DNA of 64,000 nucleotides from JAJCZB01 sp964350195 (GTDB taxonomy: Bacteria; Babelota; Babeliae; Babelales; Vermiphilaceae): contig CAYGJB010000002.1 of NCBI GenBank assembly GCA_964350195.1, positions 29,956 to 93,955 of the forward strand. The letters run 5' to 3'. Positions within the stretch are counted from its first letter, which is position 1. Each line of letters opens with the position of its first letter. Position numbers and translations under genes: made by a program. The notes under the pieces were generated by a model. That model was not told the origin of the DNA. It made no database searches and saw nothing but the letters and a program-made list of their open reading frames with translations. This document shows, in pieces, positions 26,059 through 34,885 of the stretch.

Positions 26059-26835
26059 ATGAAACAAGTAAAAATATTTGCACTGGCTCTCTTATTATCC
26101 TTTCCTTCTATCTCATTTTGCCACAGCTTGAAAGGACCTTTTTTACCTATTTTCAATAAGTATCTTATTGACACAATAGATGGCTCTAAGGTTGACGGAG
26201 AAACCGTCGGTAAAATAAAAAAATATCAAATGGATATGAGAAACATTTTATGTGGTAAGCTACAGCAAAATAAAACACATCTCGGTCAATATCTTTATGG
26301 CGATGCTAAATACTCTTTAAGCGAACTTGCACGAATAGAAGAAGAAGAAGGAACTAGTTCAACTTTTGCGACCCTACTCAAAAAAATGAGATCTGATTTT
26401 GAGAAAATTTCTGAGCCATTTCGTGCTATCGTAAAAACTGTAACGGTAAAAGCCGCTATGGAGGTGCTTATAAAAGAATCTTGCGCCCTGCGCGGTAGGG
26501 AAGAAGGGGATTGTCTTCTTTTGGAATGGGCAAAACCAGGAAACAAAGACGAACATAAACTTTTTGATCATCACATCCAAAACATCGCTATTTTTGAGAC
26601 TTTCCTTATTGATCTTAACAACTTTTTGCACGATCTCATTGAAAGCTGCCCGAAAGCACAAGCTCAGTTTTTTGATCGGCTTGAAAAGTACAAAATAGTA
26701 CGCAGCCTTTTGCCAGAAACGGGCATTGATACAAAAAAAGAAGGGGAAGCTTTAAAAAAGATCTATCTTCATTTGAATAGCATGAAAATAGAAGAAATCA
26801 CCCTAAACAAGATTAAAGAAATTTTAAAATCATAG
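26059..26835 (+). CDS. Unknown exported helical protein
   Basis: The 258-residue product has a signal peptide cleaved near SFC-HS (about residue 21). The mature protein is mainly helical and charged, with three cysteines; no membrane helix follows. It is not recognised. It lies 22 bases after the barrel protein gene and nine bases before recD2, in one run of same-strand genes. Export to the periplasm is the only firm inference. Confidence 0.6.
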   Translation: MKQVKIFALALLLSFPSISFCHSLKGPFLPIFNKYLIDTIDGSKVDGETVGKIKKYQMDMRNILCGKLQQNKTHLGQYLYGDAKYSLSELARIEEEEGTSSTFATLLKKMRSDFEKISEPFRAIVKTVTVKAAMEVLIKESCALRGREEGDCLLLEWAKPGNKDEHKLFDHHIQNIAIFETFLIDLNNFLHDLIESCPKAQAQFFDRLEKYKIVRSLLPETGIDTKKEGEALKKIYLHLNSMKIEEITLNKIKEILKS

Positions 26836-26844
26836 TAAGGGGTT

Positions 26845-29010
26845 ATGCCTGAACAAGAACAGCTAAGTGGGGTTGTTGACCGCATCATTTTTCACAATGA
26901 AGAAAATGGCTTTACCATTTTCGTGGTAAACACCTCACGATCACATTCAGCACTCATCAAGGGACATATTCCCTCAATCCATGCCGGAGAACAAATAGAA
27001 GTTACTGGTTCATGGATTATGCACCCAAAGTTTGGCAAACAGTTTGAAGCGCAAAACTGCAAAATTTCTTTACCTACAACTACTGTAGGTATTCAAAAGT
27101 ATTTAGCATCCGGCATGATTAAAGGGATTGGCCCTGTCTATGCAAAAAAGCTGGTAAAAAAGTTTGGCGATCAGGTTCTTGATATTATTGATAAAACTCC
27201 ATATCGACTTCATGAAGTACCTGGTATAGGACCCAAGCGAGTGGATAAAATCATCGAAGCATGGCAAGACCAAAAAGAGATATCGCATATTATGGTCTTC
27301 CTGCAAGAGAAAAACATCTCTCCCACGTATGCCACTAAAATTTATAAAAAATATGGCATGCAATCGATCTCTGTATTACAAGAAAACCCCTATCGACTTG
27401 CAGATGATATTTGGGGAATTGGTTTTAAAATTGCCGATCAAATCGCTCAAAATATGGGGTGCGCCGTAGACTCCGCCAAAAGAATTCGTTCCGGAATTCT
27501 TTATGCTTTGTCTCAAGCAATAGGATCAGGACATCTCTATGCTGAGCTTGAGGAGCTTAAACAAAAAGCTATCAAACTGCTGGAACTTGAAGAGCTCGCT
27601 GATATCGCCCACAAGCTCAAATTAGCTTTGCATGATTTATATAACAGCGATCGCATTGCCCTTCTCTCTCACGAAGAAAAACATTTTATCAGCCTTTCTT
27701 CCCATTATCATACAGAGCGAGGAGTGGCATCTCGCATAAAGCAGCTACTAGACCACAAGGGCCTTTCTTCTTTTGATTTAGATGCAATTTATGCCTCATT
27801 ACGCATAAGCCAAGATATTGAACTTAATGACGATCAGCAGCGAGGAATTATCACTTGCCTACAACAAAAAATTACAATCATCACTGGCGGTCCTGGGACC
27901 GGTAAAACAACATTGATTAAAAAATTACTCGGTATCTTAGACAAAGAGAAAGTGCGCTATAAGCTCGCAGCTCCTACCGGCCGCGCTGCAAAGCGTATCA
28001 CGGAAAGCACTGGCCATAATGCCACCACGATTCATCGCTTGCTGGAATTTGATGTAAGCACAATGCAATTCAAGCACAATGATCGTAATGCACTAGACCT
28101 TGATCTATTGGTAATAGATGAGGCCTCAATGCTTGATATTTTTTTGATGCACTCAGTCTTAAAAGCGATACCGTACAATGCGCATCTTATACTTATTGGA
28201 GACATTGATCAGCTTCCTTCTGTAGGTGCTGGCAATGTATTGCATGATTTGATCGTGAGCAAAATAATTCCCACGATTCAACTCACGCATATTTTTAGAC
28301 AGGCAGAGAATAGCCTTATCATTCAAAATGCTCACCGCATAAATAGAGGAGAATTTCCTACCTTTTCTCTTGAAAACAGTAAGCGTGATTTCATTTATAT
28401 CAAAGAAGAAGATCCCACCAATGTTCCAGCTCTTTTAGAACGTATTTATAGAAAAGTAGGTAATCCTAAAAATTCAATCGTCCTCGTGCCGATGAATCGT
28501 GGCGCTGTTGGCACCGTAGCAATCAACCATGTATTGCAAAAATTTCTTAATGGCTCCGAAACGGAAAAACAGCTTACATTTGGTGGTACTCTATTTAAAA
28601 TTGGTGATGCTGTGATGCAAATTCGCAACAACTATGACAAGAATGTATTCAATGGGGACATTGGCACTATTGAAGATATCAATCTACAAGATCGATCACT
28701 CATGATCCGCTATTCAAATCTGCTCGTTGAGTATGAATCAACAGAATTTGATGAGCTTGTTCTTGCGTACGCTATTTCAATTCATAAAAGCCAGGGCTCT
28801 GAATTTGATACCGTTATTATTCCGATTTTTATGCAACACTTTACTCTTTTACAGCGTAATTTGATCTATACTGCCGTTACTCGTGCAAAACATTTATGTA
28901 TTTTGATTGGCCAACCAAAAGCAATTGCCATGGGAATCAAAAATAATAAAAGTATGGCACGTACCACTTTTCTTTCTCAGTTTTTAACAAGCGATTTAAA
29001 ATGCAGATAA
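26845..29010 (+). CDS. recD2: RecD2-type DNA helicase
   Basis: RecD2 is a 5'-3' superfamily 1 helicase acting in repair without RecBC. The 721-residue product fits the family (about 720-850). It has the N-terminal OB-like domain (EQLSGVVDRIIFHNEENGFT), helix-hairpin-helix repeats (for example GIKGIGPVYAKKLVKKFG, VPGIGPKRVDKI), then the helicase core with Walker A GGPGTGKTT at residues 348-356, motif II VIDEASML, the GDIDQLPSVGAGNVL motif III, and the terminal SIHKSQGSEFDTV and YTAVTRAK motifs. Repair-related neighbours are absent; it is followed by the amidase-like gene, which overlaps its last ten bases. Confidence 0.92.
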   Translation: MPEQEQLSGVVDRIIFHNEENGFTIFVVNTSRSHSALIKGHIPSIHAGEQIEVTGSWIMHPKFGKQFEAQNCKISLPTTTVGIQKYLASGMIKGIGPVYAKKLVKKFGDQVLDIIDKTPYRLHEVPGIGPKRVDKIIEAWQDQKEISHIMVFLQEKNISPTYATKIYKKYGMQSISVLQENPYRLADDIWGIGFKIADQIAQNMGCAVDSAKRIRSGILYALSQAIGSGHLYAELEELKQKAIKLLELEELADIAHKLKLALHDLYNSDRIALLSHEEKHFISLSSHYHTERGVASRIKQLLDHKGLSSFDLDAIYASLRISQDIELNDDQQRGIITCLQQKITIITGGPGTGKTTLIKKLLGILDKEKVRYKLAAPTGRAAKRITESTGHNATTIHRLLEFDVSTMQFKHNDRNALDLDLLVIDEASMLDIFLMHSVLKAIPYNAHLILIGDIDQLPSVGAGNVLHDLIVSKIIPTIQLTHIFRQAENSLIIQNAHRINRGEFPTFSLENSKRDFIYIKEEDPTNVPALLERIYRKVGNPKNSIVLVPMNRGAVGTVAINHVLQKFLNGSETEKQLTFGGTLFKIGDAVMQIRNNYDKNVFNGDIGTIEDINLQDRSLMIRYSNLLVEYESTEFDELVLAYAISIHKSQGSEFDTVIIPIFMQHFTLLQRNLIYTAVTRAKHLCILIGQPKAIAMGIKNNKSMARTTFLSQFLTSDLKCR

Positions 29011-29642
29011 AGCAAACTACAATCATTGTGGCGCTTTTACTGAATTACATTGTTCAAGCAAAAAACTTAACTATCATGCTTGATCCAGCAGGCGATGCCA
29101 AGCAAACTGGCAGAGTAATTGAAGATAGCTTTGAGCGGGCAATAACATACGATATTGCTGGTGCATTGAAAGAAGCATTAGAAAAGGAAAAAATTATTAA
29201 CTGTATTCTCACGCGATCTCCCGGAGAAACAGTGGGATCATTACAAAATGCACATTTTGCCAATCGATTACCTATAGATCTATATATACGTATCCAATGC
29301 TGCCAGGCCACTCATGAAAAGCACTCACTCTATTTGTACTTTCTATCTTATAACGAACAGCTTCCTGTAAAATCAAACCCCTTTAATCTGATACCTTTTG
29401 ATAAAGCACATCTTACTTCTCTTGATCAATCAAAAAAAATAAGTACTGCCCTTGCTAACTATATCCATCACCAGCATCCTCACATTCTCCTGCTGCATGG
29501 CCCTTTTGGCGTTCCTTGCACCCCACTTATGGGAATAGCTGCACCCGCTTTATGTATTGAATTTTCTATTTCAAAAAATGATAACTGGCGCCCTTCAATC
29601 ATTCCGCTTGCCAAATCTGTTGAAAAATCTTTAGCATCATGA
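29001..29642 (+). CDS. Amidase_3-like exported protein lacking zinc ligands
   Basis: The 213-residue product has a signal peptide (residues 1-20) and the fold pattern of N-acetylmuramoyl-L-alanine amidases (AmiC/CwlD type): IMLDPAGD in place of LDPGHGG, then E45-R-A-I-T-Y-D-I-A for E-K-x-x-x-L-x-I-A, a L-T-R turn, LYIRIQC for IHAN-type strand, and a final PALCIE187. The two zinc histidines are missing: G31 takes the first place and Q99 the second, while E45 and E187 remain. It is therefore probably inactive as a hydrolase and may bind peptidoglycan. It overlaps recD2 upstream by ten bases and the GerM-like gene downstream by four. Confidence 0.6.
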   Translation: MQIKQTTIIVALLLNYIVQAKNLTIMLDPAGDAKQTGRVIEDSFERAITYDIAGALKEALEKEKIINCILTRSPGETVGSLQNAHFANRLPIDLYIRIQCCQATHEKHSLYLYFLSYNEQLPVKSNPFNLIPFDKAHLTSLDQSKKISTALANYIHHQHPHILLLHGPFGVPCTPLMGIAAPALCIEFSISKNDNWRPSIIPLAKSVEKSLAS

Positions 29643-30184
29643 AATCTATAACAGTAACTATTACAAGCGGTGCTGCATGTTTGTTTGGAGCATTTTTTTA
29701 TCTATGGCTACATGAGTGGATTGTTATCCACCGGCCACAGCATGCAACATCTGTACGGAAAATATCCTCTCAAAAAAAGAACGTTTTACTCCATTATTGG
29801 AAAAACAATAGCTGGTACAAAGAATCCGATGAAATTATGTGGCCATCACAAAGCTGCTTGGCTGTACAACAACTGATAAATCGCTGGCTTCATCTACTAG
29901 AAGAAAGCGAGCTTATTGCCAAACATGTGGGAGTTGAATCAGTTGCACAAGCCCCCAACCATCAAACTCTTTATATTTCTTTTGATCGATATCCTCTATC
30001 AAAAGAGTGGTCGATGTTTCGTAAATGGATGTTTATCGAAGGTCTTTTAAAAACAATACGAGAACAAAGCCCCTCTTTCCGTGAAATTCTCTTTCTTATT
30101 CGCCATCAGCCTATGCATGATATCCATCTTGATTTTAGCCACCCGTGGCACATTTCTGGCTATCTTGAACGCCCATTGCAATAA
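29639..30184 (+). CDS. GerM-like membrane-anchored periplasmic protein
   Basis: The 181-residue product has one N-terminal membrane helix (about residues 8-26) and then a domain resembling GerMN: an early SCLAVQQLINRWL helix, a middle VAQAPNHQTLYISFD strand, a helix WSMFRKWMFIEGLLKTIRE and a strand REILFLIRHQPM. GerM domains are often found together with amidases of the type encoded just upstream, with which this gene shares a four-base ATGA overlap. The domain call rests on pattern only. The pair may form a peptidoglycan-binding unit. Confidence 0.4.
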   Translation: MKSITVTITSGAACLFGAFFYLWLHEWIVIHRPQHATSVRKISSQKKNVLLHYWKNNSWYKESDEIMWPSQSCLAVQQLINRWLHLLEESELIAKHVGVESVAQAPNHQTLYISFDRYPLSKEWSMFRKWMFIEGLLKTIREQSPSFREILFLIRHQPMHDIHLDFSHPWHISGYLERPLQ

Positions 30185-30203
30185 ATAATGCAAGCGATAC
30201 ACT
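30176..30203 (+). promoter_or_regulatory. Promoter candidate for the porin-like gene
   Basis: TTGCAA (30176-30181) and TACACT (30198-30203) are spaced by 16 bases, 43 bases before the ATG at 30247. The -10 is identical to that proposed at 24230. Confidence 0.35.
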
Positions 30204-30246
30204 AAACAAAAAGTAATCAATAGCGTACGAAAAAAAGGATATTTTA

Positions 30247-31527
30247 ATGAAGCGAGTTACAATAGCCCTATTACTTTTGGGCTCTCTTTTTTTTATGAAA
30301 GCAGCCAATGAAATTGAAGAATTAAAGCCTATTTCTGCGCGCTGGCCAATTAAAATGGGTGGTTATATAAAAAATGAATCATTCTGGGATACAAGACAAG
30401 TGGAGGGAGCTCGTGAAGATCAAACACTTCTTTATCCTAAAAAAATAGAGCTTGATGCTAACTGCAACGATTTAAACAGCCAAGGCCAATGGACGATGGT
30501 AGCACTGCAAACTCGTATGCGCTGGGAGATTGATGGCCCAAAAGTAAAAAATGCAAATAGCTCAGGAACTATTGAATATGATTTTTTTGGTAGAGCAGGC
30601 ATAGGAAATATTTTTCGTATGCGCCATGCATATATGATGCTTACATGGGAAAAGGTTCAAATGCTTATGGGGCAAGCATATCATCCATTGTATGTAATCG
30701 GGGTTGATCCTCGTACAATTTCATTCAATACAGGAATCCCCCTTGATACCTTCTCGCGTAATCCTCAATTTAGAATAGCGTATAAACCCGAAAAGCATTT
30801 TGAGCTAACATTCTGTGGATCGGCAGAGCTTGATTTCCCTACAGATGGTCCCATTGGCAAAAGCACTACCTATTTGAGAGATAGCGTAACTCCCATGCTC
30901 GATTTTCGTTTGGACACTTATTGGGGCGAGCATAGAGCAGGATTAGGCATTGATTATAAGCGCATCAGACCCCGTCTTAAAACAGATACTGGTCTAAAAA
31001 CAAATGAAACATTGAATAGCGCGATTGCTATCGCATATACCAAATTGAAGTGGGACTCGTTCAATACTCGCTTTAAATTCATTTTCTATCAAAACGCTAC
31101 TGATCAAAACATGATAGGTGGTTATGCGGTAAAAACGGTAGATCCAGATAGCGATAAACGAGAGTATGCCAATCTTAATGGTATCGCGTTTTGGAACGAT
31201 ACCGATATCACCTACAGCAAATCTATTATTCCTGGATGGTTTATCGGTATTGCCAAAAACCTTGGTGCGCGAACCACTATCTTACAAAATGTAATTGATA
31301 CTGGTGGAAATATTACTGATAGAAGAATTTATGGTGATGGAACCGATTTAAATTATCTTTTTCGAGTAGCCCCTCGTATTTTATGGAAAATTAATAATTT
31401 CACTTTTGCTGCCGAAGTTGAATACACTCGAGCTGCTTATGGCACAATTAATTGCGATGGAGAGGTTATTGATACCGATCCGGTGGGAGTAACTCGTGTT
31501 TTAGCTAGTGTGTTTTACCACTTTTAA
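30247..31527 (+). CDS. Porin-like outer-membrane protein
   Basis: The 426-residue product has a signal peptide (about residues 1-19), then PIKMGGYIKNESFWDTRQV, the short strand-rich entry typical of trimeric porins of the DcaP/OprP type (a G-Y-I/V-K-x-E/D start), alternating strands throughout, and the end VLASVFYHF with a terminal phenylalanine. It likely forms a diffusion pore. It is convergent with the 1126-residue receptor gene; their coding ends overlap by 23 bases, so no terminator separates them and transcripts would be antisense at their ends. Confidence 0.65.
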   Translation: MKRVTIALLLLGSLFFMKAANEIEELKPISARWPIKMGGYIKNESFWDTRQVEGAREDQTLLYPKKIELDANCNDLNSQGQWTMVALQTRMRWEIDGPKVKNANSSGTIEYDFFGRAGIGNIFRMRHAYMMLTWEKVQMLMGQAYHPLYVIGVDPRTISFNTGIPLDTFSRNPQFRIAYKPEKHFELTFCGSAELDFPTDGPIGKSTTYLRDSVTPMLDFRLDTYWGEHRAGLGIDYKRIRPRLKTDTGLKTNETLNSAIAIAYTKLKWDSFNTRFKFIFYQNATDQNMIGGYAVKTVDPDSDKREYANLNGIAFWNDTDITYSKSIIPGWFIGIAKNLGARTTILQNVIDTGGNITDRRIYGDGTDLNYLFRVAPRILWKINNFTFAAEVEYTRAAYGTINCDGEVIDTDPVGVTRVLASVFYHF

Positions 31528-34500
31528 GAAGGTCAATTTTTTTCCATTCAGGCGCCCCTTCGTTAAACCATAGAGTATGAAGCAGCGTTCTGGTCTTTGG
31601 ATCAAATTGTAAATAGAGCCCCTTATAATCTTCGCCTTTAATGGCAATGAGCTCCGACATTATCTTTTCTCTAGTAACCGGCTTTTCTATACTTTGCATC
31701 GTGGTAAGAAATAAATCCATCGAAACATATGCCTCTAAGCTAAAAATGTCTGGAGTAACGTTGTATGTTTTACATGCTTCATTAAATTGCTTAACAATCT
31801 CTAATGTACTCGTGAGAGGGTTCGGCATCACATTCACATAAGTAAATGAAAGACCTGTGTCTTTCATAAACTTAATAACTCTCTCTTCACCAAAGTCAGA
31901 GTTACCAATCAATTTCAACGACTTAATATTTTGAATGCCATATTGACGAATAAAACTTCTACCTGCAATAGAAGTAGTGAAAAAAAGAATCGCTTCTGGC
32001 TTGAATTCACTAATTCTTGCTACTTGTTCCGAGAAATCCATTTTGTTTCTTTTATAGGGCACTGCAATATAATCGCTTATCTTTCTTTCTTTAAGCAGTT
32101 CAACTGAAGCATCCAAAAGCCCCCTTCCAAAAGAGTCTTCTTGATAAAATAAAGCAAGCTTTTTAGTCTCCAATGTATCAAGAGCATATTCGGTAAGCAC
32201 ACGTCCCTCTGTGGCATAGGAAGCGCGTAAGTGAATAAGATGACTAAGATTTTCTTCACGAAACATAGGCGCACCCGTTATAGGAAAAAATACCGAAACG
32301 CTTCCCTCTTTTACTAAATCTAGATAAGATTCTAATGTAGGACTTCCTACAGGGCATATCAATGTACTAATCCCCTCAGATAAAAATTTTTTAACATCTT
32401 TTTTCGTTTCTGAAGGAGTATACGCATCATCAATAATTGAAATAGTAGGAATCTTTTTAAGCATTTCCACTTGAGCTTGCTTAAGGCGAATCTCTAGCCC
32501 TGCCTGTACGGCTTTGCCTTGCACCTTTGCCCCAAGAGATAGATCTATCGTAGAACCAAGACGTAACACATTATCATTTTCTACAAGCTCTTCTTTTTCT
32601 ATGGCAGTTTTTCTTGGTACTGATTTTGCATACCGAGCAATCCATGCTCCTTGACCAGGATCAATCCATAATGTTTCAGAGAGCTCACGCGTTTCTGGAT
32701 TAAGATTTAAGTTTAAACCCTTGAATGAATAGTTATTAAAGCTCTCACCCACCTTAATGATGGCCTCTTTAGTAATAGGCCCCTTTATTTTACTCAATAT
32801 CAAAAATAAGATACTTGCGTTTATGTATTGCTCAAAAGCAACCTTATCATATGATAAATTTTTTCTGTCCGCCCATTCCCGATACTCTTTGGCAATTTGA
32901 AGAGTACTGGTAGCAGGATCAGGAACCATCCGAATAAGTACAAACTCCAAACCTTTATCTTTCAAAAATCGCTCAAAGGCATCTTCATATACAGAAAGAC
33001 CAAGAAGCTTCTTTCCTGCAAAATATTGTACTCCTAGCTGACGTATTAATCCCCGTATAGCAAGAGCGTTTGTGAAGAACAGTATCGTATCAGGATTGGC
33101 TTCTTTTATTTTTTCAGCCTGCGATTTGTAATCTACTACATTTCGCTCATGTGGTACCTCAATGAAACTCGTCATACCTTCCTCTTTCAAGGTCCTGCGA
33201 GCCCCTTCAAGCGCTCCACGACCAAACGCATCATCCTGATAAAAAAGAGCAATTTTTTTTGATTTTAAGTCTTTAAGAGCGTAGTTAATCAGTTCTTCAC
33301 CCTCACGAATATACGATCCTCGATAGTGAAGAATATTTTTTAAGTTTTGATTTCTAAAAAGAGGAGACCCAGTAAAGGGAAATAATACAAGCACATCACC
33401 ACGCTGGATCATATCCAGATACGATTCAAGAGACGCACTTCCTTGAGAACCTATAAGAAAAGTGGTACCGTCTTTCATCAACTCTTCCACCGCTCCTCGA
33501 GTCTTATGTGGAGTATACTCGTCATCAATTGTTCTAATCTGGGGAATAAGATTTGCAATAGAATCAGTAACAAGCTCCCTATCAAATGCAAGCTCTAAAC
33601 CCTCTTTAACTTTTTTACCAATAGGACTCGCTCCTTTTGATAAATCCATAGTTGAACCAAAATTGATCACTGTAGATTTTTTACGCTCTCCTGAAACAAA
33701 TATTTCTCTACCGGTAATGAGATTATATAGAGCAGCTTCTTGAAAACCTTCAAGCTTTTTTATGTCCTGATTAATCAAAGCAATCGTCCAGCTATTGATC
33801 CTTTTTGCTATTTTAATCTCTGCAAAAGCATCGTAATGGAAGTTATACAATATTTGATTTCGTTCTGTTGGAGAAGAAAATACAAGCCACTTTGTCGCTC
33901 CTTCAAATGAACCAATAAGGCTCAGCCCTGTTGTTACGTGAAAATTTATTGCTCGATCTTCCCCTGTTATATATGCCTGCAATTGCACCGTTTTCTTATT
34001 TTCATCACTCGTCGCATTGCTACTCCTTTTTTTACTGAGCAAAAATGTACTATGTTGATCTTTGGTATTTAAAAGCTGCGATAGATTATTAGCAGTAAGG
34101 TAGTTTTTAATTTTATCGTTATTACCAATAAGAACAGTTTCAAGCCTGTCCTTCTCATCCTGCGTAAGAAATAAAGCAAGCGGCAAAGATTTAAAGAAGC
34201 GATTAAATAAGGATGCAAACGGAATCAACTCTTTTGAAAAACCTTCTCCTCTCATTTTAAGCTCTCTAATAAGCTCAAAATTTTGCCAGCGTTCTTCAAT
34301 TTCATGAGATCCACACGTATAAAAAACATGATTAGGATTCTTTTTCATAAGCAGTAAGACTACAAAGAATGTTTCTAAAATAAATGGAGACCCTCCAACA
34401 ACATTCCCGTTAAAAACTACATAATAGTTTGGCTTAATAATTTTAAAAGAATCATCAATTATGTTGCGCTCTTTAAGATAAGCTAAATCACGCAAAAAAG

Positions 34501-34885
34501 AATGAAAGGCACCAAATAGATCTGTCCATATCAAAAAAGTATCGTTTGCAATTGGTTTAAACTGTTGCCCAAAAGGAGTGTCTCTCTTTTTCTTTTCTCT
34601 TTCACCAACCATCTGCTCAAGAACATCTTTAAAAACTCCAATATCAAACAGCTTTTTTCCTAATCCAAACCGCATTGATAGCCGAGAAAAAAAGTTAGGA
34701 CGTTGCTTTCTATGAAACGAGTCAAAAACTGGATGCTGCCAATTTTTATTATCTGGCATTACTGATTTTGGAAGCACTTTTGCATAAGATTCTGCCTGCG
34801 AAAGGGTAAAAAAATGAGCAAACGTTATAGAGAAAGTAGAAAACAAACACAATAAACCAATCACAAATAGTCGCTTCATCTTCAT
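31505..34885 (-). CDS. Exported receptor: degenerate PPP phosphatase domain plus two LivK-like binding domains
   Basis: The 1126-residue product has a signal peptide (about residues 1-23). Residues about 115-360 resemble PPP-family Ser/Thr phosphatases: TDLFGAF (121-127) for GDxHGQ, G160-N-V-V-G-G-S for GDYVDRG, CGSHE (191-195) for GNHE and LVFSSPTE for VFSAPN. Only D122 and H194 of the metal ligands survive, so it is likely inactive. Residues about 404-750 and 773-1126 are two copies of a type 1 periplasmic binding domain of the Leu/Ile/Val group, each opening GST-(M/I)-DLS-x-GA, then SLESYLD/TLESYLD, PFTGSP/PITGAP and FYQ-(D/E)-D-(A/S)-FGRG. The start ATG overlaps the stop of the channel-like gene as ATGA. 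Function is inferred: a periplasmic ligand sensor for that channel. Confidence 0.75.
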   Translation of the reverse strand: MKMKRLFVIGLLCLFSTFSITFAHFFTLSQAESYAKVLPKSVMPDNKNWQHPVFDSFHRKQRPNFFSRLSMRFGLGKKLFDIGVFKDVLEQMVGEREKKKRDTPFGQQFKPIANDTFLIWTDLFGAFHSFLRDLAYLKERNIIDDSFKIIKPNYYVVFNGNVVGGSPFILETFFVVLLLMKKNPNHVFYTCGSHEIEERWQNFELIRELKMRGEGFSKELIPFASLFNRFFKSLPLALFLTQDEKDRLETVLIGNNDKIKNYLTANNLSQLLNTKDQHSTFLLSKKRSSNATSDENKKTVQLQAYITGEDRAINFHVTTGLSLIGSFEGATKWLVFSSPTERNQILYNFHYDAFAEIKIAKRINSWTIALINQDIKKLEGFQEAALYNLITGREIFVSGERKKSTVINFGSTMDLSKGASPIGKKVKEGLELAFDRELVTDSIANLIPQIRTIDDEYTPHKTRGAVEELMKDGTTFLIGSQGSASLESYLDMIQRGDVLVLFPFTGSPLFRNQNLKNILHYRGSYIREGEELINYALKDLKSKKIALFYQDDAFGRGALEGARRTLKEEGMTSFIEVPHERNVVDYKSQAEKIKEANPDTILFFTNALAIRGLIRQLGVQYFAGKKLLGLSVYEDAFERFLKDKGLEFVLIRMVPDPATSTLQIAKEYREWADRKNLSYDKVAFEQYINASILFLILSKIKGPITKEAIIKVGESFNNYSFKGLNLNLNPETRELSETLWIDPGQGAWIARYAKSVPRKTAIEKEELVENDNVLRLGSTIDLSLGAKVQGKAVQAGLEIRLKQAQVEMLKKIPTISIIDDAYTPSETKKDVKKFLSEGISTLICPVGSPTLESYLDLVKEGSVSVFFPITGAPMFREENLSHLIHLRASYATEGRVLTEYALDTLETKKLALFYQEDSFGRGLLDASVELLKERKISDYIAVPYKRNKMDFSEQVARISEFKPEAILFFTTSIAGRSFIRQYGIQNIKSLKLIGNSDFGEERVIKFMKDTGLSFTYVNVMPNPLTSTLEIVKQFNEACKTYNVTPDIFSLEAYVSMDLFLTTMQSIEKPVTREKIMSELIAIKGEDYKGLYLQFDPKTRTLLHTLWFNEGAPEWKKIDLLKSGKTH

